From assembly GCA_031835245.1 (NCBI GenBank), contig JAVKOQ010000175.1, positions 50,535 to 114,534 on the forward strand: DNA of 64,000 nucleotides, written 5' to 3'. The position numbers were made by a program, and so were the translations under genes. Below, piece by piece: positions 55,930-64,000 of the stretch. The notes beneath the pieces were generated by a model. It was not told where the DNA came from, did no database searches, and was given only the letters and a program-made list of their open reading frames with translations. The DNA comes from Balamuthia mandrillaris. Its lineage: Eukaryota; Discosea; Longamoebia; Balamuthiidae. The first letter of the stretch is position 1, and every line of letters begins with the position of its first letter.

Positions 55930-57929
55930 AACTTCTCGTTAAAATATCGCATAGGAGTAACAAAGATGGGACACAAGAAACGTTTACAAAAGCGGATTAA
56001 AATGCTGAGCCATGGGCTGGATGGCGCGTTCAACGCCGACACCAACTCGGATTCCGATGACTCCACCTCGGTCTCCAGCGACACGGCCAGCACCTCTTCG
56101 TCGAAGAACAAGGGCGGATCTTATGCTGCCACCAACAAAGATGACAAACTCACGCTCAAGTGTTTCTTTGGCGATGACATTTCTCTTATCAAGGTTGCTT
56201 CCAACTCCATTTTCTTTTTGTGGCAAACGAGGCACAAACAAAGAACTCACCAACAAAACAAACAGGTAACCAAGAGCATCACCTTCCCGCAACTGAAGAC
56301 CAGGCTACGAAAAGAATACGGCAGCAGAATGGTCATTCGCTACAAGGACGAGGAAGGAGACCATATCCGCATCCGCAAAAGCAGCCATCTCAAGACGGCC
56401 ATCGAGGGTGTTTCCGCAGACAACAACACCCTCCGTCTCTATCTAACAGAAAGGTTCCTTCTTTCATTGCAATCATCTCGTTACTAGTTATACCTTTCTT
56501 TCTTATCCGCTTGCAAACTGAGTAATACAGGAAGAAGAAAGTGAGTAACAGAGAAAAGTCAGTGTTGGACACGATGGTGGATCCGGTTGTCTCCGCCAAC
56601 AAGAATGGCAGAGTATTGTTCTTCAACAAGGCGTCTGAAGAGCTGTTTGGCTACAAGAGAGAGGAGGTGGTCAAGCGCAATGTCAGCATGTTGATGCCAC
56701 CCGATGTTGCCGCCAAGCATGACGGTTACCTGAAAGCGTATGCCAAGTACGTCTGCCTTTCTTTCTGCCTTTGAATAGTTCTCTTGTCTCTTTTATTACC
56801 ATCCTTCTCTCTGCCACCAACAGGACGAAGAAAGCCAACATCATAGGTGTTGGAAGGGACGTTCAGGCGCGTCACAAAGACGGCCACATGTTTTGGGTTC
56901 GTTTGAGCGTGAGCGAAACCAAATTAGATGGTGCATCCTCCTTCACAGGGACCTTCCGCAAGATCGAGCAGCCTGCATCGTCGTCCTCGTCCTCTGCTGT
57001 CGAGTCTTCGGCCCCTCCGCAAGAGTCATTCGGAACAATGTTCGTACTGTTGAATCAACTCAGCGATGTGTGTATCGTTATCAACGAATCAGTACGTACT
57101 CTCTCCCTCTGTTTTTCTGTTTCCCTAGTGATCCTCTTATCAAGTTTTACATATTCTTTTTTTCATAACTCTGACACAAACAAACAGGCTATTATTCAAT
57201 TCTGGAACAAAGCCGCAGAGGTCAAGTTCGGTTGGAAGTCAACTGAAGTTGTTGGCAAGAACATAAAGCTCATGATGCCGAGCGACGTGGCCTCCAAACA
57301 TGACCAATATATGACCCGCTATAACTCCACGCATGAGGCTCATATCATCGGCATTGGCAGGGATGTCATCGCCCAGACCAAAGACGGCTCCCTCATTCCT
57401 ATACACCTTAGCGTCACCGAACAACAACTTAGTGCGACCAGAAAGCTGTTTACTGGTAGAATCCGCTTTTTTCTTGATTTTCTCTTTTGTTTTTTTTGTT
57501 TAACCTTCCCTTTCTCTCTCCCTTTAATACAAAGCTATCATAAGGGAAGTTGAAGAAGAGCTGGAAGCCAAAAAATCAATCCTGCAACAAGAGCGAGAGG
57601 TGTTGGACAACCTGGTCGTTCCAGCCATCATTATCGACCAGACCGGCAAGATCCATGCCTTCAACGAGGCAGCCTCTCAACTCCTGGGATACACCCTCAT
57701 CGAGGTGGTCAGCAGGAACATCTCCATGCTCATGCCACCAGACCAAGGCAGGATGCACGATGGCTACATCAAAAACTACTTGAAGACGGGAGATGCCAAG
57801 ATCATTGGCAGGGGCAGGGATGTGGTAGCCCAACACAAAGATGGTACCATGCTGTCTGTTCGTTTGTCGGTGACGGAGAAGATGGATGGCGACAGGCACG
57901 TCTTTACTGGAATCCTCCAAAAGCTGTGA
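55569..57929 (+). CDS. SAM-PB1-PAS-PAS-PAS signalling protein
   Basis: A SAM domain (EWTVDDVGTWLDFIQLSEHR, ELQDLDADDFVEL, then GVTKMGHKKRLQKRIKML) is followed by a PB1 domain split by an intron (TLKCFFGDDISLIK, ITFPQLKTRLRKEYG, VIRYKDEEGDHIRI) and three PAS domains. PAS1: ANKNGRVLFFNKASEELFGY, NVSMLMPPDVAAKHDGYL. PAS2: AIIQFWNKAAEVKFGWKSTE, IKLMMPSDVASKHDQYM. PAS3: IIDQTGKIHAFNEAASQLLG, NISMLMPPDQGRMHDGYIKN. Each ends in IGxGRDVxAxxKDG, the FixL-type PAS pattern that can hold heme or another ligand. There is no kinase, cyclase or other output domain; the stop follows PAS3. The protein probably acts as a sensor scaffold, with PB1 and SAM recruiting partners. About eight exons; intron phases at TRYNS and FRKIEQ read straight. 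Confidence 0.92.
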
Positions 57930-58568
57930 TAGAGACTTCTGTTTTTTAACTCAAAAAGCAAGGTGGACTCTCTGTATTTGTTAGTCAGGCACCGGATGCA
58001 CCCATTTCCACTTCAACTCCTACGAATGTATTTAAAATAATAAATACAATTTGTTTTAGAACCGATCCCTTTCAGTAGATAATGCAAAACGAACACGTGA
58101 GGATGGAGCTTGCCGGATGAATGTGCACGCTACCTAAGAAGCTTAAGTTGTTGGCCAAAAAATGCAAGATCGCCACAAGACCGCCGACACTGTAACAGTG
58201 AAACAGCAAGCAACCATTAAACCATGTCGACACGGAATGTTTCCTGTCGACAAATCAAATCATTTGATGAATATTCAAAGACCCAATCAGAAATCAAAAC
58301 TGATTAATCTGTGGAAAAAGTTGAAAGGTAACGCAAATAAAAGGGTCACAAGTATTGCATCCAGTAGCTCTAAAGGTATCTCTTCGCATTCTTCTAAGCA
58401 GCTAGTCATGATATCCAACATATGAGTAACCACAAGTACAGAGTGTTCTGGCCTAGAAAAAACAGACACGCAAAAATAAATAGAAACAACAACCAACCAT
58501 CTGGTGCACTTCTTCCCCCTTCCAGCTACCCCACCCTCCGCGTGCTCCGTGGGGGTGAGCGCAACAAA
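57930..58568. other. Gap before the CLU-family gene
   Basis: About 640 bases, AT-rich, no gene supported. Two GTCGAC palindromes (about 58225 and 58247) and a CCAAT-type 17-mer (58283-58299) lie in its right half. Confidence 0.5.
58283..58299 (+). promoter_or_regulatory. CCAAT-ATCAAAA 17-mer (copy 4)
   Basis: CCAATCAGAAATCAAAA, 286 bases upstream of the CLU-family start codon, 32 bases after a GTCGAC palindrome. Confidence 0.4.
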
Positions 58569-61500
58569 ATGAACAGAAAGGCTAGAGCTGATGAAACGGT
58601 TTCTCCTTCTTCGCCAAGCGAGGAGGAAAACGACTCGCAGGGATCGGCCAAGCCGAGTCTCACCTCTTCCAGCGCTGCCGCCACCAGGACGGAGCTGCCC
58701 GGAGGGCTCAAAGGGGGAGCAAAGAAAACCGGCACCAGTTTTCGACAAATGTTCATTCAGCAGCAAAAGCTCATCGAGGCGCGAAGAGCCGATTTCTCTG
58801 GCGTGAAGAACGAGCTGGTGTACACTTCTTCTTCTTCCTCCGCGTCCGCTTCTACTTGCTCCTCTTTGAACGTCAGCAAAGATGACCTGATCACAAGTCT
58901 CGCATGGAGTGTCGACGGGAGCGAGGCGGCCGCTGTTGCCTACAACAGCGTGCACGATTGGAACGGGAAGTTTTTGGAGCTGTTGGAGAGGTCACCCTCC
59001 TTGGAAAAGCTGCAACTGCTTTACCGACACGCTCAAGACTTCTTGCACACTGCTGGTTCGTTTTTTTTCTTTTTTTTTCTTCTTTCTATTCCTTTTCTTT
59101 TTACTTTTTTCTAAATGTTTTCTTTTTCCTTTAAAAACACTATAGAGGCATTGGGTCGTATCATCATCAACGAAAGGCATTTGCCGAACGAACAAAAGAT
59201 CATCCCTCCCTTCACTGTACTCCTTTCCTTTGCTCTTTCATCTCTCTTGTTCTCGGCTTCTCATTCTTGTTCTTCTTGTTCTTCTTCTTCTTGTTCTTCT
59301 TCTTCTTTTTGTTCTTCATCTTGTTCTTCTTCTTCTTGTTCTTCTTCTTCTTCTTCTTCTTCTTCTTCTTCTTCTTCTTCTTCTTCTTCTCTCTCTCGTT
59401 CTCCATCTCCATCTCCATATCTCTCTCTCTGCCTTACCATTACTTCTGTGCTTCCTGTTTAGAGCGGAGTCGCTGGTGGAGAGAAGTTTCTTAGCCATGG
59501 AATATGGTTCAAGTATGCGGTGGATGTGCTGAGAATCGACAAAAAAGGCTCAAGCCCTCCTACTTGGATGTACGGCATAGACGCTCCAGATGATGAAAAA
59601 GCAATGAAGTCTGGCGGACACGAGCTCAAAGGTGTGTTTTCTTTGTTGCGGGAGAACAAACAGATGGTTTAGTGCGAATGAATAACATTTGATCAAAAGG
59701 TTCCATTGCATTCATGGATGCTGCTGTCGAGGACCTCAACATCCCTCTCATGGTTCTAATTGGTACTTTCCATCTTTCTTCTTTCAGCGCTTCCCTCCTC
59801 CTCCTCTCTCAACTTATGTGTACAAAAGATTACTTGGGGTTTCGTCTTGTGGCAATTGCACAGCTGCCAATATCTGCCAAAACCATAGTCTACGGCACAG
59901 CTGACGCAGGCGAAAGCATTCACAATAGCAGCCCTCAAATGGACCGCGCGATGAGGACTGTAGCAGAGAGACTCAACTTGCAACCTCATCAAGTTGGGCA
60001 TCACATTATCGCTGTGCCTGCTGATGTATATTTTTCTTTTTGTTCTCTTATATCTCTTCTCGTTGTTGGTCTTCTATTTGTTCTTTGACCGAAGGATTGA
60101 ATAGATTGAAGGTCACATCGGAAGAGATGGCAAAAACTATGTCATCGACTTTGCTCGTGTCTTCCCGCCAGAAGGCATTCCTGAACAGTTTCGTTCTTCT
60201 CCCTTTGCCTCTCGCAACTTTGTTCTAAACTTTCTTTTTCTTCCAACTTACACAACAGGAGAGAAGGATGGGACATTCGTTCTATTTTTTACAAACTATT
60301 ACGACCAGGTAAGAAGAAGAAGAAACGAGAAGAAGAAGAAGAAGAAGAAGAAGAAGAAGAAGAAACGAGAAGAAGAAGAAGAAGAAGAAGAAGAAACGAG
60401 AAGAAGAAGAAGAAGAAGAACAACAACAACAAGAACAAGAAGAAGAAGAACAAGAAGAAGAAGAAGAAGAAGAAGAACAAGAACAAGAATAAGAAACGAG
60501 ATGCTATAGAAACACGAACTCCTAACTCCCTATTGCAACCATACAATTAAAAAAATTGGCAGAGTTGGTACGGTGGAACAAAGTACCCTTAAGCTCGGAT
60601 GCGTTCTCCGGTTTTCAACGTATGGACAGAAGAGCGTCCAAATATAACAAAGACGTTAACGAAGCCACAGAACGCCTCTTCGCCAGCATCATTCCCTCGT
60701 TCGCAAGGAAGATATATACCAAAAGCTACGCCAAACACTTCATCACTTTCATCAACGACAGCAGCAAGCACAACGAATCTCTTTGGAAGATACTAGAGCA
60801 AGCCAAGAACCGTGACACTATCACTCTTCGCAACATTCTGACCGACTCGGTCGATCAGAACAGTTTGAAGGCTTTGATAGTGGAGATGCACAAGCATGGC
60901 ATTAACGTTCGTCACATCGGCCGCGTTCGGCACTGTTTTCTTTCTTTTCTTTCCTCTCCTTGGCATCCTCTCCAGCACAACACCGAGCTCTCCTCAACCT
61001 CCATGATAGCTAAAACGAGAAGCTACTATGAAAGCAGGTTGGAGAACGAGATGTCCTCTGCCATGAACACGTTGTTGTTGGTGGAAATGGTGGTCAGAGT
61101 GGTGAAATGCATCTTCAGAAAGCATTTGAGGCACCCCTCTCGCGGCTCAATTCGTTTCGAGGTGTTGAAGCTGCTGAACCTTTTGTTTTGTGGAGGCTCT
61201 CCTTCTGGTAAGTTTTGAGGCTTTCCGTGTATCGTTCCGTTCTCACTGTTCGTTTCAACTTTGTAAAGAGGGAATGCAGTTTTGGGAGAATGACATCAAG
61301 AATGGCATCCGGCAAAAGTTTGGACCAGACGCTCTCTTCGAGGAAGAAATGAACCACAAAGGCTTTCTCTTTGATACCATCTTTGAGTATAAGAATATTC
61401 CTTTGCTCTTACTTCAGCGTTTGTGCGAAATGGTTTCTCTTCCTCTTCCTGTTATTTTTCTTCTTTTTGTTCTTGTTCTTGTTCTTGTCTTGTTGTTCTT

Positions 61501-63205
61501 CTTCTTCTTCTTCTTGTTCTTCTTCTTCTTCTTCTTCTTCTTCTTCTTCTTCTTCTCTCGTTTGCTGTCTGATTCTCATGTAATTGTTGCTTGTTACTTG
61601 TTTTACAGACAGGAATTCGTCTGAGTTCACAAGCATGGGTTAGTCTTTCCGCTGCACCCACTCATTTCCAGTTTCTTGAACCGGATCTCAAAGAAGTTGG
61701 AGCTCGAGGTAACCTCCAATCACTTTCTCTTACTCTCTTTCTCTTTCGGCCTTTGTCACTCATTCCCAATCCTTTTAGTGAAATACCAAACAGTGGTGGA
61801 TGTGGCAGAAGGGAAAGCTCTCTTCAAACAAGCGGCCCAACACAGCAGCAAATCCTTCTTTCTCTCCATCGACCAAGCTGCTTCTTCCTCTTCTTCAGCG
61901 ACTTCCATTGCGTTTCCAACTTCCTTCTCAGAAGAACAAAAGTGGAGGGAACTTCATCTGCTGAGCAGCATCCGTCTTTTGGACTGCGCCAAACTGAGGT
62001 TCGAGTCTGCCATGAGCTCCAACACCGAATCCTTTCAAGTGCTGTACTATCATGGCAGAGTGTTGTTGGAACTGGAGAAAGAGGTCTACTCCGGTAACAA
62101 CGACACCACCAACAACAAAGAGCATCAACGTCAGCTCAGCGCAGCTGTTAAAAGCTTCGAGGAGGCAATCTTGTTGTTTCCTTACTATCAAGCCAAGCGT
62201 TTCAATGACCTTCTTCCAAACGTCTACTTGGCGAGAGCAAAGTTCCACTTGGCCAATGCGTTGAGCCTCTGGGGTGGCTGCAAAGTCATTCACGTTTACA
62301 ACATCAACAGCGGAAGAAACTATGAAGAGTTTGGAGACGAAGAAGAAGAAGAAGACGAAGGACAAGAAGTGAAGAACGAACTAACGGATCGTTTCTCAAA
62401 GTTGCATTCATCCAAGTTCACGCCTCAACACTTCTTCCGAGCAGCAACCAAACTCTACGAAGAAGCCATTCTGCAGAGCCCAAAGTTGCTGGGAAAGCTC
62501 TTCGTGGAGGCGAAATGCTGGTTCAATCGAGTGGCCCTCATGAGAGAGGTGGTAGCCCAAACGAGGATGAAACAACCTCCTCGCAAAGGGCTCGGAATGT
62601 TGGAGGTCGCTTTTCATCAACTAGACTTTATCCTTCAACTTAAACGTAAACTGGCTGTAACTTCATCATCTTCAACTAATCCTCCTTTATCATCATCTTC
62701 TGCTTCTTCATCTTCATTCTCGACTTTAGCCTATCTCCGTAAAAGTCGACGCGAGATATTGAAAGAGACACGACAACTGAAGTCTTCTTCAGTTTCCGTT
62801 GAGGCAAAAGAAGAGAAGCAATGGAGGCTTCGAATGGTAATCACACCCAGAGATGAAGCAAGGGGCCTGTGGCATTGCCGAGTTTGTGCGGTTGCAAACT
62901 GTAACGAACGCGACACTTGTATTGGGTGTAGCAGAGCACGTTCTTCTTCTTCACCTCTGGCACCATTGCCTTTTCCTGTTGAGGATTGGACTTGTCAAAC
63001 GTGTACTTTTATCAACTCGGATAGAAGAACGACGTGCGAAATGTGCGAGACTGCGTTTGTTCCTCTTCCGCCGGAAGCAGTTGTTGAAGAGGAGACAAAA
63101 GAAGAAGAAGAAGATGATGATGATGAAGAGGAGAAAGATGCCAAAGGAGGAGAAGGAGAAGAAGAAAAGAAGAAGAAGAGGACAAAGAGGAAAGACGTGT
63201 TTTGA
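58569..63205 (+). CDS. CLU-family (clustered mitochondria-like) protein with two RanBP2-type zinc fingers
   Basis: Eleven exons, all joining in phase: 58569-59055, 59146-59216, 59463-59631, 59700-59762, 59829-60025, 60105-60187, 60259-60308, 60563-61207, 61269-61432, 61609-61708 and 61779-63205. The Clu domain shows DYLGFRLVAIAQLPISAKTI, VYGTADAGESIHNS, IEGHIGRDGKNYVIDFARVF, PPE, IFYKLLRPELVRWNKVPLSS and DAFSGF. Further on, LIVEMHKHGINVRHIGRV matches the MRQRGINMRYLGKV part of human CLUH. CLUH/CluA bind mRNAs for mitochondrial proteins and control mitochondrial position. The last exon is helical and TPR-like (SFQVLYYHGRVLLELEKEVY, NVYLARAKFHLANALSLWGG). It ends with two RanBP2-type fingers, WHCRVCAVANCNERDTCIGC and WTCQTCTFINSDRRTTCEMC, and an acidic-basic tail. 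Zinc fingers are not usual in CLUH. Intron 7 is a GAA repeat on the sense strand, an exception here. Confidence 0.85.
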
Positions 63206-63852
63206 ACGCAGCCAACATTGAAACATACTACGATAGCAACAGTTCAAGTGAAGAGTCGGATGAGGAAGAAGAACGAAGAGGAAAGACGGTGAGTCGAAAA
63301 TGGAGCCAGCGTGCGGTGGACATCAAAGAAAAAGAGAAAGAAGATGAAGAGGAAGAGGAAGAGGAAGAGGAAGAGGAAGAGGAAGAGGAAGATGAAGATA
63401 GCAACTATGACTTTACGATTTCTGAGTGTGACGTAGATGTGGACGATGAGAGCTATGCTTTGGACTCTAAAGCAGGTGCTCAGAACCAACGACCGGCCTC
63501 AGCGCGAACGCACTCGCCACAAAATAGGAGAAAGACAGAAAAACAAAAGGAGGAACAAGAAGAGGAAGAGACGGAATCCAAACAACAGCTGCATCAGGTT
63601 CTCCACGGCTATCAAGAAGCTCAGCTGTTGGACATGCTCTCCGAGTTGAAAGCCAGTTTCTTCTTGTTGTGGAGCGGTGAAGAGCCTGAGTCTAACAGTT
63701 TCAAGTCCATCACGCAGGCACGAATGCGGTCCGCCCCGAACAGGAGAATGAGAGAAAAAGTTCAATTCATCAGCGAGGATTGGGCTCTATCCTCTGCAGG
63801 GCAGAAGCAAGATCGCAGCAAGCGTACCCTAGACGATGCTCTTGGACCCTAA
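63127..63852 (+). CDS. Acidic open frame overlapping the CLU-family tail; downstream exon or separate gene
   Basis: A frame open from 63127 (after a stop in that frame) to 63852. It overlaps the acidic end of the CLU-family protein in another frame and has no ATG near its left end, so it is not an ordinary separate gene. It reads as protein: YYDSNSSSEESDEEE, a GAGGAA-encoded Glu tract, YDFTISECDVDVDDESY, then a helix QVLHGYQEAQLLDMLSELKA and MREKVQFISEDWALSS. Either an unrecognised intron (for example GT at 63077 to AG at 63180) joins it to the gene before it, or the length of the GAA/GAG tract is miscounted. I cannot decide. Confidence 0.45.
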   Translation, partial: RGERCQRRRRRRRKEEEEDKEERRVLNAANIETYYDSNSSSEESDEEEERRGKTVSRKWSQRAVDIKEKEKEDEEEEEEEEEEEEEEEDEDSNYDFTISECDVDVDDESYALDSKAGAQNQRPASARTHSPQNRRKTEKQKEEQEEEETESKQQLHQVLHGYQEAQLLDMLSELKASFFLLWSGEEPESNSFKSITQARMRSAPNRRMREKVQFISEDWALSSAGQKQDRSKRTLDDALGP

Positions 63853-64000
63853 ACGTTGTTCTTGAGCTGCGTTTCAAGAAAGGGAAACTTTACCCTATTT
63901 TTCTCCTTGTGTTCTTGTTCTTGTTCTTGTTCTTCTTCTTCTTCTTCTTTTTCTTCTTCTTCTTCTTTTTCTTCTTCTTCTTCTTCTTCTTTTTCTTTTT
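63853..64000. repeat. TTC-rich sequence at the right edge
   Basis: After about 50 ordinary bases the window ends in TTGTTC and TTC/TTT repeats; no gene is visible. Confidence 0.8.

Noticed and set aside
58162-58425. Open frame of 87 codons before the CLU-family gene
   Set aside because: AT-rich, contains the promoter motifs, and has no domain or conserved-looking segment.
1-64000. CRISPR arrays, rRNA genes, bacterial operons or plasmid features
   Set aside because: None seen; the window is intron-rich nuclear DNA and its direct repeats are microsatellites or protein repeats.

Overview
The window is nuclear DNA of a microbial eukaryote. Nearly every gene is cut by GT-AG introns of about 60-370 bases. 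It encodes COP9 signalosome, BRCA2, SLX1, CLU-family, box C/D snoRNP and mitochondrial-carrier proteins, and also carries a hybrid histidine kinase, which animals lack. Simple repeats fill introns and gaps (CT, TTC, TTTTC, TTCTCG), and coding regions are rich in poly-Ser and acidic tracts. The lineage cannot be fixed from the sequence; a free-living amoeboid or similar protist is my best guess.

Layout. 1-2596 (-): the N-terminal part of a PI 4-kinase beta, running off the left edge. 3410-5936 (+): a vitamin K gamma-carboxylase-like membrane protein. 5963-7601 (-): SLX1 nuclease. 7712-11170: an AT-rich accessory island between two tRNA-Thr genes, holding an incomplete Ty3/gypsy-type LTR element. 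11360-12611 (-): a Ser/Thr kinase. 13253-14626 (-): an unknown protein. 14733-16101 (+): an LRR protein. 16275-18895 (+): a SWIM zinc-finger protein. 18924-20531 (-): a divergent mitochondrial carrier. 20532-21521: a minisatellite-rich gap. 21522-23284 (-): a homoserine-kinase-type APH-fold kinase. 23410-24810: a third tRNA-Thr, a tRNA-Thr pseudogene lacking its anticodon, inverted repeats and ankyrin debris. 24811-29928 (-): an EF-hand protein phosphatase (PPEF/RdgC type). 30466-32129 (-): CSN7, divergent from 32599-40774 (+): BRCA2. 41076-47661 (+): hybrid histidine kinase. 47921-50245 (+): LanC-like protein. 50816-52793 (+): BCD1 HIT zinc-finger protein. 52996-55104 (+): START-domain protein with a tail anchor. 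55569-57929 (+): SAM-PB1-PAS-PAS-PAS protein. 58569-63205 and perhaps to 63852 (+): a CLU-family protein with RanBP2-type zinc fingers.

The genes do not form one pathway. Themes that recur are DNA repair (SLX1, BRCA2), PAS/two-component signalling (the hybrid kinase and the SAM-PB1-PAS protein), lipid handling (PI4K, START) and calcium signalling (PPEF). The most striking item is the 2,670-residue BRCA2. It has about 19 BRC repeats, nine of them in a threefold-amplified three-repeat block in which the FxxA alanine is mostly glycine. Others worth attention are a near-perfect 52-base inverted repeat able to form a long hairpin (50404-50568), a 17-base CCAAT-type motif found four times in gaps beside genes, and a set of tRNA-Thr copies that differ at the anticodon or have lost it.
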